Positions 1 through 13,432 of a DNA stretch of 64,000 nt are shown in pieces; position 1 is the first letter of the stretch, and the number at the start of each line of letters is the position of its first letter. This DNA comes from Rhabditophanes sp. KR3021 (taxonomy: Eukaryota > Nematoda > Chromadorea > Rhabditida > Alloionematidae): assembly GCA_963281155.1 (NCBI GenBank), contig CAUJLY010000005.1, positions 62,001 to 126,000 of the forward strand, written 5' to 3'. Below the pieces are notes generated by a model, which was given only the letters and a program-made list of their open reading frames with translations, did not search any database and was not told where the DNA came from. Made by a program: the position numbers and the translations under genes.

Positions 1-453
1 ACAGTATAATTGCTTTCCTGTTGCTTTATATCCCCCGAAAAAGGCACTGCCTTGACTACATTTTCCGTGATATCTCTAAAACAAGTAGGGTCCACAACTC
101 TGATGAAATTCATTCTTCTAGCATATAAAGTCATGTCGATGTCACTTTCCATAAAGAAGTGGCAAATATGCTTTGCTTGATCATAAACGATGGACCGGCA
201 TCTTGAGGCTGTGTTGTAGCAAAATACTAGACACAGCTTTTCATTTGTCATTTTGTATTCGGAGTGGTATGGAAAAGATCCACCTAACTTTCTATTATCA
301 AACTTTTCAAAGCATTTTTTGAGGTCTATAAATGTATTCTAATTGTATATATTTATTTTAATTACCTTCTACGTCTACGACATCATTACTTTTGTGTGGT
401 GTTAGAATGGCACCAGCTACTACCACTAATAATAAGATCAATAGAATCTTCAT
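1..453 (-). CDS. Secreted PAN/Apple-domain protein, partial
   Basis: Two exons are visible: 366-453 starts at ATG 453-451, and 325-1 runs off the left edge. They are joined by a 40-bp GT-AG intron (326-365) that preserves frame. Exon 1 encodes a signal peptide (MKILLILLLVVAGAILT). Exon 2 is open throughout and has the spacing of a PAN/Apple module: CFEKF, CLVFCYN, SRCRSIVY and ICHFF, with the expected six or so cysteines, then a further Cys in DPTCF and a possible N-glycosylation site (NYT) at the edge. PAN domains bind protein or carbohydrate ligands outside the cell; which ligand cannot be said. It is transcribed divergently from the VPS13D-like gene. Confidence is high that it is coding and secreted, moderate for the domain. 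Confidence 0.72.
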
Positions 454-1127
454 TGCCAAAAGTCAAAGTAAATAAGTTTGTTGGTGGTTTATAATTATGT
501 TATGACTTTCAGGGTTGAGATATTTAAATTGACCTGATTGTGTGAATCAAAAGAGTTGTCGTCTACATTGTCTGTAGGTTAGTGAGATTGTGGATCATTT
601 AATGGAAAATACACTTCACCCCCACAATGACCTAAGGCATTTAACTTTTTATGATATGAAGTGTTGCATAAATTTATCAATTAATATAGGCCATCGATGA
701 ACACACATCCCCATAAAAGTATGTAAATTGGGAAGCTTAGTTTGGTGTTTTTTAGTATGATTGTTTACGTTGAAAGAATGCAGTGTCGTTTGTTGGTGCA
801 TAAAACATACACAAAACTATTTACACATATAAATAAAATCGAATACACACACATACAATAGTAGTTGATTGTTGTTAAAAAATGTTCACAATCCCAAGCT
901 TACCAGAACTGTTGATAATAATTCGCCTAGCAATCTTATTAAATACCACACCATCATCATATTATTGGTGTGTGATGACGGTGTAATATAACGACCTACC
1001 AAAATTAAACAAATTTTAATTTTACATACCACCTGTATACGTTTCAATTCCTGCTCAAAGTAATCATAATTTGTTTGTTTTTTAGATATATCAAACTAAA
1101 TTTGGGAATAGCTATTCATTTTGGGAG
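454..1127. other. Divergent intergenic region
   Basis: This spacer separates the PAN-domain gene (minus) from the VPS13D-like gene (plus). It is AT-rich with a few CA-rich stretches. A strong acceptor-like motif (tttgttttttag) ends at 1084, about 43 bp before the VPS13D-like ATG. I see no coding exon or RNA gene. Confidence 0.5.
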
Positions 1128-4100
1128 ATGCTAGAGAGTTTAGTTACCTCATTATTAAATAAATATGTGGGAGAGTATTTGGAGGATCTTAATACTGATC
1201 AATTGTCAATAGCTGTGTTGTCGGGTAACTTATCTTGTCCCGAGTATTTGTTCATTTCATTTATTTAGGGCAAGTCGAGTTGGAGAATGTGCCTTTAAAG
1301 AAGACAGCCCTGCGCAAATTAGACATCCCAGTCACTGTCAAGAGTGGAGTAGTCGGCAAGTTGACCTTATCAATTCCCATTACTCATCTAAGGTCTGAGT
1401 CTTGGGTAATCAAGTTGAGTGATGTACTCATTCTCCTACACCCCTCCTCCCACTCAACATACGACGGCGAGTATTTGGAGCAACGTGAATTGAGTGTCAA
1501 GGAGCATTTGCTGCAAGAATTGCAATCTATTCATCAGACAGCTCTCCTCAACCAAGCCACCATCTCCCCTCCTCCCCCCACCGAACAACAGAATACGTGG
1601 TGGGGAGCTTCGATGGCTTCTTTGGTTGTTAATAATATTCAGTTGATCGTTACCAATATTCATGTCCAGTATGAGGATGATGTTACTTTGCCCGGACAAG
1701 TGCCTTTTAATTTCGGGTTTAGGATTGAGGATATCAGGGTCCAGTCTACGGGTGCTAATTGGAAGACTGGCTTCGTACATGGACTCCAAGACACCCACTC
1801 CTTCAAAAAGTTAACCATCAACGGTCTTTCCCTTTTTTGGAATGGGCACGAGCAGAAGATGTCTTGTGTTGAATCATTTGCCGATTTAAAGAATCTGCTG
1901 CGTCCTGAGACTTACTTCAAAACTTTCAACATTCTCAAACCCTTTTCCCTTCAAATCAGAATGTCAAAGCATCTAACCAAATTTCCATTGAAGGCAACGG
2001 ATCCAAGATTTAGTTTTGATGTCACTCCCACCAAATTAGCTGTCCAATTGTCGACCCTTCAATTGTCTCAAATCAAAACTTTGACCCAAGAATGGGCTCG
2101 ATTTGATAGAGGCAAAAGTCATCGAAAATGGAGGCCACAACAAGCCAAACCTATCACCAAACAGAACGCAAAAGTCTGGTGGAAATTCGGGTGTGACAGA
2201 GTTTTGGAACCTTTCCGCAGAAGGAATAGTGGCCAAAATTGGAGGTTCGTGATGGGTAGAGTTAGAGTGATCAATCAGTACAGTCACGTCTACAGGCAAA
2301 AGTTGATTTGCTTTTTAATTGACAACATCAAAAGTCAAGGGATGGGTGCCCTTTCAGATTATGCTCACCTAACCATCCTCAATCAACTTGGCAATGTTAA
2401 TGAATCAAAAAACGATGACATTTTGTTGAAGCAAATCGAACGAGACAACAACTTTACCTTCAACGAGTTAAGTTCACTTAGAGATTATATTTTCAAAAAA
2501 TTATTAGCTACTATTCAAAGTGACACCACTCACATTAACAAAGAAATAGTAAAAGAAAGTGAAAGTTGTGGACCTCTTCCAATTGACACTACTACTCCCC
2601 ACACCAAACCCGCAACACCATCACCTCACCCAAGAGGTTCTAATTTGTATGGATGGATAAGTTCGTGGTGGGGTAGTGACGCTGAATCACAAGATCCTGA
2701 ACCAGATGAAGATTCCAAATTTAGAGATGTTATTGCTCATTTACCTACTTACAAGCCACCTCCCTTGCCCCCTAATTTAAAAAAAGTTGAACAACAAATG
2801 GAACAAGATTTGTTTGAAGCTTTGAATGAGACTTGGGATGATTCTGAAATATTCACTCGTGACAAAGTCTTAGCTTTGCTGAATTTGCATTTAGAAGCAA
2901 TAGTTGTTAGATTCATTGATGAAGACAAACAAAACCACATTCCACCCACAAAATTAATAGCTATTGATGCAACGGATGTTTTATGCAGAGTCAATCTAAG
3001 TGCTCGTGAACATCGCACAGCCATTTCTCTTAATGTTGGTGATGTGAATGTACGATGTTCAAAAGTTGTTACGACATCAGGGGAAGGCTGTATGGTATCA
3101 GAGGATGGTATGCGTTGTGAAGGTTCATCAAAATCGATGCTAAATGAGGGAGGAGGTTTGGAGTGTGGTGAAGTTAAGACGGATTCAATCTATGGAGGTT
3201 TCGGGAATAATGATGAATGTGATGGCCAGGTAATGTTTGCTGTGGGGAGATCGAAGAAAGGTGATTTGTGGTGTAGTGGAAAGGAAAAGCAAGTGCCCTT
3301 TTTGAAGATGAATTATTGCAGATTAGCTCCCAAGCAGACAGTTTTTCATGAATTGGATGCGCAATTTGAACCAGTTTCGATTGTTTATGATGAAGATGCA
3401 ATGGAAGGCATTAGTGGGCTTTTTGACACTGAGTCTCAACATTTAAAGCCACAGACTCCTGAGGATGAGAGGGAGGCAATTATTAAGACTATTGACAATC
3501 ACTTTTATTGCTATGCTAAGTTTCCTGTTGTTGATGTCGAATTAAAGACGAGGCGATCCAATTTATTCAATAGTGATCCTATGAGTTTGGCTGGAGAATG
3601 TGTTGCCATTGGTAGGCTGAGTGGAGTCAACCTAGGAATTAGCAAGACGGAACAATTTGTTACCAAATACAAGTTGGGAATTCAGTCATTTTGGCTAAGA
3701 GACATGTACGACCACAAATATTCCAAGATTCTCGAAGTAACTTCGAGGGAAAAGGCTTCTCATTCGGTACACCGTTCCCGTTCATCTTCAAGTCTAAATG
3801 TTAGGAGAGAAGAAATTAAAAGAAGCAGATCTGTTGAAAGTAACATTCATTTGGTATCAAATCAAAATGGCGATACTAAACCTTCGTTAAGAAAAAAGCC
3901 GATCAAAAAAAGGTACCTATTACATTGAAAAGGATTTTGAATTCTCTGAATGCGATCAGATTTTAGTTACTCTGAATAAGGTCAACAAACTCCATTCTGA
4001 CTTTGCCAAATCATTCAAAAACGTTGAACAGGACATCAAGGTCGTGATTACGGATATGGAAGTCGGAATGAACAGAAGAATATGGCTTTTGATGATGGAT

Positions 4101-7100
4101 TTCCTCGGTCTTATGCCAAAGAAACCTGACCAAACGTTGTTTAACAAAAATGTCAACTTCAATGATTGCCATTTTACCTCTGCCCTCGAAGAAGAAAAGG
4201 TAGAAACTTCAAAAGTAGCATCTTTCCTTAATCAAATCAAAGAACCTTGCATCATGAATTGTAGTCTAGACTTACAGTCCCTCAAGATATTTATGAATTT
4301 CCCTACAAATTGTCTCGGCACCATCACAATGGATGAATTGGGGGCAAATATTGGTATGGATCTGAATGACAATACCAAGCCGATGGAAGTAGGTATGACA
4401 ATGAGTCAATTCAAGATAAATAACTGCACTCCGACTTATTCCACATTATACCAGAATGTAATGTCTATTGCCAAAAGAGATTCATTCAGTGGAGGAGGAG
4501 ATAAGATTAGTGTGAATTTGACAAAACATCGAACGCCTGATCCGAGATTGAAGAGAGCTTTTGATATGGCTTTGGAAATTAATGTGAGTTCTTCGTTTCA
4601 TATGGCTTACCTTCACACACATCGTTTCTTTTGTGGGTTGACTGATTTCTGGTTGAATTTTGCTGATTTACAAGATCAAATGGTAAAATTAAGAACCCCG
4701 GTGGATATTGAAGAAAGTTTTATGAATTTACAAACTAGGACCTTGTTGAATCTGAATTTTAATTGCACCGGTTACTTTGGTATGCCGTTGAACCAATTTA
4801 GTGAAGAATGTCTAATATGGGTATATGATTCAATCAAAATAACAAATTATTTCGCACTTGCCTCCAAATGTTCTTACTTCGATGATCAAAATATTGAAAC
4901 AAATTTTAGTGGAGATGGTTGTGATTGTTTGATGGATAATATGTTGATTACTCTCAAGAACTTGAAAATACTTGAAGGAACTCGTATTTCAAAGCATTCA
5001 AAGGAATTTGCTTGCCTGAAAAGTTATCTTGGTGGATTTGATGAGTATGTGTTTGCTACTAAAGACAAGCCTATCAACGACAACTTATTTGATTTGAATG
5101 TGTTGTTTGGAAGAAATTTGTCTACCTTTATCAGTCATAATGTCCCAAATATGTGCGCTGTTTTGGAGTTAAGTGACATCGACTTGAATGTGACTACAGA
5201 ATCTTACAAGTTGATGCGTGGCTTTCTGGAAAGCAATTTAGGAGATCAAATTTCGGTAGAAGAAGATACTGTTCCAATTGAATGCTTGAATAGACCATCG
5301 CAAGACTTAATCCAAGGTGAAGCGGTTCCTTATTCGAATATGTCTATTAGAATCAAATTGTGCAATGTAAACATTCATTTATTTACACCAAACATTGACA
5401 CCACTGGCTTTGTCTACTTTGGCAAAATTGTCTACAAAGATGCAAGAGTGGGATTTGATAGTTATGGGAAGGATAGATCGGAACTAGATTTAATTTGCAA
5501 GGATGTCCAATTAATTGATACGAGATATGATTCAGATCAGATTAAGGCAAATATCTTTGTTGACACTTTGGTTGCAAAACCTAATACTCAAGAAAGTGAA
5601 AACAGCGCTGAAGCACACATTCTAATGAAAACAGATGAAGCTCCCGAGGTTACTTTTATTTTGATTAATATGCGGGTGTTATTGGTACTTGATTGGTTTT
5701 TAGCAGTAAAGGAGTTTCTGTTGATGACGAGTAGCTTTGAAGTTCCAAATGTATTTGAGGATGTAGATGTCAATTCATTTTATTCAAGTGAAGCTTTCTC
5801 TGAGCAGATCACGCCTAAAATGGTTGCCTTGAAACCACCTGCCCTTGCCCATACTATGACTCTCAAGTTAACTTTGAAAGAAACGGATTTTGTCGTACTT
5901 CAGAATACAGGTGACGTCTCTTCTTTAGCCTTAATTATGTCTACGACGGCTGTCTTCAACATGAACGATATCAACGGAAATTTTAGTCTCAAACTAAACA
6001 TCCAAACAATGTCTTTGTCTTGGTGTGTCATGGGTACTGAACAACAAACTTCCTGCCCCATCTCAACAGACTTTAATGGCACTTTTTCGATGGAATGTGA
6101 AAATACTTTACCTTTGTCGGGTAAGATAGGTACGACGGTTTCCAATTATTGTCCCAAACAACCAAAGCATATCTTGAAAGCCGAATTAGTTGATTGTAGT
6201 TTGAGACTTTCTTACAAAGACTTACTCATCCTCAAAAATGTTGTCGGTGGAGTCAAAGAATCTATTGACAAATTGTTTGCTTCAAATCACTCGAACACCA
6301 AACCACCCCCGAATCAAAATGATGGCATCAAATTAGATGAATTGGAGGTGCATCTTTTTGGGATCTCTATTTGGTTTTTGGATGATTTTAAGGGTCCAGC
6401 CTTGCCAGTAATCAAACTTTTGTTGCCAAAGCTTCTAATCACATATTCCAACAACAAATTAGTTGGGGAAGGCAGTGTTGGTGTAGATTACTTCAATCAA
6501 AGGATGTTTGGGTGGGAGCCATTTGTCGAGCCATGGAAAATAGACCAATTAAGTGTTGATTTTAAGGACAAATTGAATCTGAACATTAATTGTGTCTCTA
6601 ATTCAAACAGTACACTCAATTTTAATGTCACAACTCAATTGGTTCAGCAATTGAATAAATGGCATTCAAGATGGGCATTTGTTAAGCAAACTATAGACGG
6701 CAATTTTAGATCATTTTGCAGGAAGGGTAGAACAAACAATATGTCGTTTGTTTTAAAAAATGAAGTTGGTGTGGGTGTTTATTTTACCACGGATGTTGAT
6801 GAATTAATCAAAGCAAGGAAGGAAAACTGCAAATTTGCCCCTAAATGGAGACAAGTTGGAGTGGACAGGGATGTTACTTTTGAATTTAGCACAAAACGAA
6901 GTATCTTCACAGATAGTGGCTCAAGAATTGAATGTAAATTGATCATTCAAATTGATGGGTGGGAAGAGTTAACACCAATCAATATTGACTCTGTAGGTAC
7001 TTATTTTCCAGAAACAAGAAGAAAAGGAAACAATAAAAAGGAAACATCAAAAGTAGTTGTGGGTGTGACGATGGATGCAGATGGGAGAAAAGTTATTTCC

Positions 7101-10100
7101 GTTCGATCACCACATTCTGTTACTAACTTCTTGACAACTGATGTTCTTTTAAGAATTGACAATTCAGATTATAGCAAAAATGATATTATTATAGCGAGGA
7201 TCCATTCTGAAGACATTTACAACGTCCCCCTAAACTATTTAAATGCAAAAATTCACTTTAGACCCGTTTCCAAGCTAGAGTCAAGGGAAGTTAATGAAAC
7301 TCCAATGTGGCATAGATTGGTTCGCCAAGATAAAGGTGGGAATAAAAATGGTTTGATTAAGTATACTCACAAGGATGAAGCAATGTACATTTGTGTGGCA
7401 GATAAACACGATGATTCTTTGTTTGTCAATAAGAATTTGCCAGGTTTCTCGATGTCCATTTTTCCTCCACTACTTGTTATGAATCAATTGCCTTCAGATG
7501 TTCAATTCGGCATAAATGGCAAAGTGAAACTATGCCAAGCGGGAAAAGTATTATCTTTAATTGATGTGAATGTGGATGCAGATATGGTGATGAAATTTGT
7601 GACTGATCGTTTTACTTCTCTCAACTCCATAACATACAACAGAAAATATATCCCCAAAAATGATGGGAGCATTCCAATCAGAGAAGTAATTTCACTTGCA
7701 GATGAAAATAAGAGAATATTGGATGTTTATGCAAACATCTCCCTTGCCGAATCGGGAACTGTTTTGATTGTTTTGTGGGTGCCATTTTGGATTGTCAACA
7801 AAGCTGGTATCCCTTTAATTGTAAGAAAAAGAGAATCTTCAAAAGACGCCCCCGGCCAGTTAAGTGAACACGAACATGCCAAAGACCGCACCCCGTTGAT
7901 GTTATCTTTTGGAAATGATGATCTAACTCAGAAAATTCAACTCAGAATTGGGGATTCTTTTATCCAGAATGCAAGATACAACTCACAATATTCAGATTCC
8001 TTTAAATTGCAATTAGGAGATCAATGTATAAGGTTGTATTTGACTCATAATACGGAGCCTACTCTTATTTACAATATTGGAATCGAAGTCAAGCAAGGAA
8101 TGGGAAGATACAAGGATACTCAAGTAGTTATTTTGACACCCCGCTACTTTTTAATAAATAGATGTACTGAAGCCCTTGAAGTATGCCACCACCAAGAAAT
8201 AGGAAAAAAGATTCGCCTCGAACCGTCATCTAATTTAATTTGGAATGAAACTTTCGAAGACAATAGAATGGTATGCGTAAAAAGGGAAGATATCAAGCAC
8301 TGGAGTTTGCCTTTCCGAATCGATCAAATCGGAAGTTACCACATCAATATGAGAGCTTATGATGAGGTGCCACATTTCGTTAGAGTTGAAGTAACTTTGA
8401 AGAATGCTCGTTTCTGTGTCACTTTTACTGATGCAAAATATTACCCCCCACCCATTCAAATCGTAAACGAGTCTGATGTTCCGGTTTTGTACCAACAATT
8501 TTCGAAAAACAAAGTTCCTTCTCACCTAAGAAGTATTTGCAAAGCTAGAAGTGTAATAGATTATGCCTGGGACAATTTATACGATTGCAAGTTATTAACA
8601 TTACAAGTTTTTGAAAATACTTGCCACTCTTATGATCCTTCTAAGTCAACGTCTGGCCCTAGTTTGACTTATCAAAACTATATGTTTATTACCTTCGAAA
8701 AGACATTCCAACAACAATACAAAAAGATCCATCCCACTCAAAAGGACAAACATAACTTAGTATTTGAAGTTTTGAGGGAAGGAAAAGTTGTCTTAAATAA
8801 TATAAATCATTCTTCCCAAAATCAAGTCTGGAATGTGACAGAAGAAGGTTGTTTAGAGTCGGTTGGATTAAGAGAATTTAAAAACAATGTGGAAATCAAG
8901 TATGTTTTGGATGTTGTTGATGGAAGTATGTTGCATTTGATGGTGACTCGAAGGAATCAATTAAGGGACAAGTCTCAAATATGGAAGTTTGATACATTTG
9001 GTAGGTTAAGGTGTGGAGTTGGTAATAAGTGTGTTCAATACTATGATAATAGTTTGATATTGGCTGAAGATAATTTCGCCAAAGAAGAAGAGGGTGTGAT
9101 TAGCCAATTGGCCTGGAATCAAATATTTTCTTTTATTTATCAAAGACCTGGGTCGGGAACATTGGATGTTCGTTGTTTACATGTTGGACCAACTTTAGTT
9201 GTAAAGATTGTGGACAAGGCAAGGAAAAAGTTAACGAAAGCTGCTCCTCATATTAACGAAGTAACTAATTCATTAAACTTTGACGTTACTTTAAGTATGC
9301 AAAAAGGAATTGGCATATCTATTATCAACACAAAACATGAAGAACTAATCTACTCATTAATGTCTGGACTTTCCCTCAATTTATCTTACCAAAACAAAAC
9401 CTACACCTCGACCGTCCTAGTCAAAGCAATCCAAATAGACAATCAGTTGCAAGGATCACAAAGATTTCATTTGTTTTACTGTGAACCAGACGCTCAAAAT
9501 AGAGAATCTCTTGAATTGCCAAATAAAAGTCATCATCTAAGTGAAAGTCAACATTTACAACATTTTATGGGTTCACTCAAGCCTGCCCTTAAACTTGAAT
9601 TAAAGTGCACCCCAAAACAACATTACGACGCCTTTGAATGTTTAAGAATTAAAGTTGGAGATATGAGTGTCAATTTGGATGAGTTATTGCTATGGAAGAT
9701 GGTTGAGTTTGCTCAAGAGTCGGGAACAGCTGAATCGGTCAAGACGCAATTTTTATTACAGCCACCCTCAACTGACTTAGATACTATCCAAAGTAAATCA
9801 ACGAGAAAATGTTACTTTGGCACTTTACATCTCGAAGCAGGTTTTGTAGCTTTATCCGTAATCACTGTCCCCAAAAATGCAATGGATTATGATTTGAGAA
9901 GTCTAAAGAAGAACTTTAATGTGAAGTTGATTAGCTTCGAAAATGCTCTCATTAATTTGCCACCTTTTAAGCAAGTTCATTATTTCGAAACTATTTCGTT
10001 TCTAGTTGAGGCATTGACTAAATTTTATGCAGCTGAATTGAAGAATCAAACACTAAATATAATTGTTTCTATGGATGCTTTTGGGAATCCATTAGGCCTT

Positions 10101-11132
10101 GCTACTGACATCAAAGATAGTTTGCAGACACTTGTTTTTGAAGGAAATGTGTCGGGATTTGTTAGTGGTTTTGGGTATGGCGTTGCAAATTCATTCTCAA
10201 AGGTAGTATCTTCTATGGCTTCCGGCGTTGGATCTTTAACGTATGACCCCGATCATGAAAATGTGAGAAGAAAAGCGATTAAGATTCAATCATCTGCCGA
10301 CTCTCGCAATCCACTCTCCCATATTTATTCTGGGGTGAAGGGACTTGGAGTTGGAGTATTAGGTGGATTCACAGCTATCGCCTCGAATACTATTAAAGAA
10401 TCTAAAAGATCTGGATTGGCAGGTACTTTTGTTGGGATTTATACAGGAGCCGTAGACACTATCACTAAACCTGTCCAGGGAGTCTTTGACTTACTAGAAG
10501 GAACTGCTTCCGCGATGAAAGAAGTAGCTGGTTCTGGACATATCAAAAAAACATATCATCCCTCAATCAGAACAAGATTACCGCGAGTTTGTGGAAGTCT
10601 AAACAACACGTTGCCCATATTCAACAGACAAAATGCGGAAGCACAATGGGAGATGAAACAATTGCTGGAACATGACTCCACTACTTTGTTGGATTTGGAA
10701 ACTTGCCTTGAGTATAAAAATGAAAACGACCTGGTTGTGACGAAAGCTTTAATTTGTACAGATCTAACTTACATAATGAAGCAAGTAAATGGAAATAAAA
10801 GTGAAGTTGTTGAGCGTTTAGAGTACAAGTACCTTCTAAACATGAGAATTGTTCCATTATCCTCAATCAACAAAAAAATGATGCCTCAATTGCGGAACAA
10901 GCCATTCTCTATCGTTCCAATCGAAATAGAACTGAAGGTCCACTATCAAGAAAAGGTATACTCCTTGTTAGTTTGGTGCAAATCTCCAGACGTAGCTCAA
11001 TCTTTGCACCTCAAAATCACCAAAGCCAAGCAACTATTTGATTGTGAGAATCGTTTGGGAAACATTGCTTTTGAAACATCTTCAAATACCTACTTAGAAA
11101 ATATATTAAAAAAAGAAAACAATGAGCTTTAA
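1128..11132 (+). CDS. VPS13D: VPS13D-like bridge-type lipid transfer protein
   Basis: This very large VPS13-family protein (about 3,300 residues) acts as a hydrophobic bridge moving lipids between membranes at contact sites. Exon 1 (1128-1224) gives the chorein start [20 protein letters not shown]; a 44-bp intron (1225-1268) follows, then the long coding run. The VAB/SHR-BD region lies at about 7.1-8.5 kb ([16 protein letters not shown] near 7.8 kb). At about 8.76-9.15 kb is a ricin-type beta-trefoil with QxW-like turns (QNQVWNV, SQIWKF), the feature that points to VPS13D. The glycine-rich VPS13 C-terminal block begins at GNPLGL (about 10.09 kb), followed by a PH-like end. I do not recognise a UBA domain. 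The frame changes near 3.9 kb: frame 1 stops at 3928, while the next frame opens at 3891 and runs to 11132. Either a 106-bp intron (3854-3959, weak acceptor; 3,284 aa) or a one-base slip in the A7 run at 3905-3911 would join them. An AATAAA lies at 11136. Confidence 0.88.
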
Positions 11133-12567
11133 ACAAATAAATTTATGTTGTTATATTATTTGACCGGTAATAAATATTGTTATTGAATATCATTAATCTG
11201 CTGTTGTTTTGTTGTATATTCTTTAAAAGTGCTGGTTTGTTTGCTATATAATTGGAGAAAATTATAAATTTCGATACAAAAAATGAACTCTCATATTAAT
11301 GCATGTTACAAAACTATCATTGCTAAATTATTGACAAATTATTTGCAAAATTGAGTTAAAATACTCGGGCTCATTCTGATGACTTTCTTCAACTGATGCT
11401 TCCTTGTAGTATTTTTGATGAAACAATCATTGCATCGTATTTCCAATATATGTGCTTATTTTATTTCAATAGACTGACCACTTATGAATTGTTTCATGAC
11501 AATTTACTTATCAGATGCATGCTTTAAGAACAAACTCGTTATTCGTACAGTTAAAGTTAATCTTCTTCAATAATGCCGCAAAATTGTTTCCAATGTGTTA
11601 AATAATTTTTGCAATAATAATTGATTTTTTAATTTTATGCATGTTTTAGTTTCAAGAGAATAATTAAAAGATTCACAAATAATTTGCAAATCAATTTGTA
11701 GTAGAAATGCTGCCACATTCTTTAGAAAATCGCTTTGTCCAAGAGTAATTCAAATTGCTTCATTCAATAGATCTTAAATTAAATCTTTATATACTTTATT
11801 AAATGCACCGTTTTGTTTCCAGTAAATTGTATGCGATGCGTTCAAAGTTATTAATTGCATTCTTTTAATTTTCAATTTAATATGAGTCTTTCCATCAAGG
11901 ATCTAAAAGAATAAGTTAAATCAATATTTTTTGCATACCTTTAACTTACTATTTACTACATATATTTTAAATTAGTAAAAATGTATTAATTTGATGTATT
12001 CAAATAATTCCACTATGGACACACTCAAAATAAAGGATCATGTATTTATTTAGACTAAGCGTCATAGTAATAATGATGATTTCTTGACTTTTAATAAATA
12101 AACTAAAACTCAACAATGTTCCCTCAAGATATTTCGGACTTTGTTTCATAAACTATGACCTTTGAACAAAGTGTTGAAAAGTATTTATTGAAATACAAAA
12201 TTAATTCATTCAACATAACATGCATATTCCACTCTCTTTGCAACCTCTAAACTTTGTTCGGAACCAAAAGATTTCTTAAATAACAACAATAAAATAAACT
12301 GCTTATTTTTTGTTTATAAGTTCCTCTAAAAAGATTATCAACTACACAACAATTTCGTCGTTCTTTTTATACTTTACTTATCATAATCATTAACTTATTC
12401 GACTACCAATTTATGTCTTGTCTTTTGTATGCAAACTTTATCTTAAATAAAACATTTCACTTTATAACCTATTTAAAAAATGATTGATACATAAAAATAT
12501 AAGACATATTTAAAATCATCTATTATTGAATCAAAACAAACTCCGCCACCTATTAAATTAGACAAAT
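11133..12567. other. Convergent AT-rich spacer
   Basis: These 1.4 kb lie between the 3' ends of the VPS13D-like gene and NDUFV2. They contain AATAAA signals just after the VPS13D stop (11136) and many short A/T runs. No ORF, tRNA, or obvious repeat is supported. Confidence 0.6.
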
Positions 12568-13275
12568 TTAAAGACCTGCTTGGAGCATAAATCCTGGTCC
12601 AGTTGGTTTGGTAGTTAAAGTAGTTTGGCCAGTCAGGGGTTCAGCAGCAAGACGTCCACTTCTTGGTCCAGGGAAAGGTCTTTGGCCAGCCTTCAATTCA
12701 TCTACTATTTCGTTGACATCTCCAATAGTTAAATCTTCATAATAGTCGTCGTTGATTTGAACCATTGGGGCATTGGCACAAGCTCCTAAGCATTCAACTT
12801 CGACAAGAGTAAAAAGTCCGTCCTTGCTTGAATGACCAGCCTTGATTCCCAATTTGTTGCTAAAAGCTTCCACAATACTCTCAGCTCCTCTCAACATACA
12901 AGGGGTAGTAGTGCAGACTTGTAGATGAAACTTGCCAACTGGATCTCTGTTGTACATCGTATAGAAAGACGCCACCTCATAACATCTCATTCTTGGGATC
13001 GACAACATCTTGGCAACTTCATTCATTGCTGAAATTGGCAAGAAACCATATTGACGTTGAGCGATATCCAACAACGGCATTGTTGCTCCAGCCTTATGGC
13101 CTTCCGGGTAGTTTGCAATGATAGCTTTGGCACGTTTCATGTTTTCTTCCGTGAATTTGAAAGCAATCTTGGGGTTATTTACCTTCGAGTCACGATGAAC
13201 TGCCAATCCATGACTCCCATATCTCTTCCCACTATTCAGGAACAATAAAGATGGCAGAACTTTTAGATGTTGCAT
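12568..13275 (-). CDS. NDUFV2: NADH:ubiquinone oxidoreductase 24 kDa subunit
   Basis: Mitochondrial complex I core subunit carrying the N1a [2Fe-2S] cluster in the matrix arm, working next to NDUFV1 in electron entry from NADH. The 235-residue product matches the family along its length: VHRD near the mature start, [31 protein letters not shown], and cluster ligands in VCTTTPCM and [14 protein letters not shown], ending in [10 protein letters not shown]. The N-terminal 20 or so residues ([20 protein letters not shown]) look like a mitochondrial presequence. I chose ATG 13275 because an acceptor motif (catcattttcag) ends one base before it, which excludes the longer in-frame extension. The upstream neighbour on the same strand is the Smoothened-like gene, whose stop is only 157 bp away. 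The CDS has no intron. Confidence 0.95.
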   Translation of the reverse strand: MQHLKVLPSLLFLNSGKRYGSHGLAVHRDSKVNNPKIAFKFTEENMKRAKAIIANYPEGHKAGATMPLLDIAQRQYGFLPISAMNEVAKMLSIPRMRCYEVASFYTMYNRDPVGKFHLQVCTTTPCMLRGAESIVEAFSNKLGIKAGHSSKDGLFTLVEVECLGACANAPMVQINDDYYEDLTIGDVNEIVDELKAGQRPFPGPRSGRLAAEPLTGQTTLTTKPTGPGFMLQAGL

Positions 13276-13432
13276 CCTGAAAATGATGTGATAACTAAGC
13301 AAGAAACAGTATTTACAAATAATTAATGGTATTGAACCATTCTCACATTTTACCCATTACCATTAATATTAACAAAATTTAATTAAAAAGCAAATTACAT
13401 ATAATACATATCAGAGATCATTCATTAGTGGG

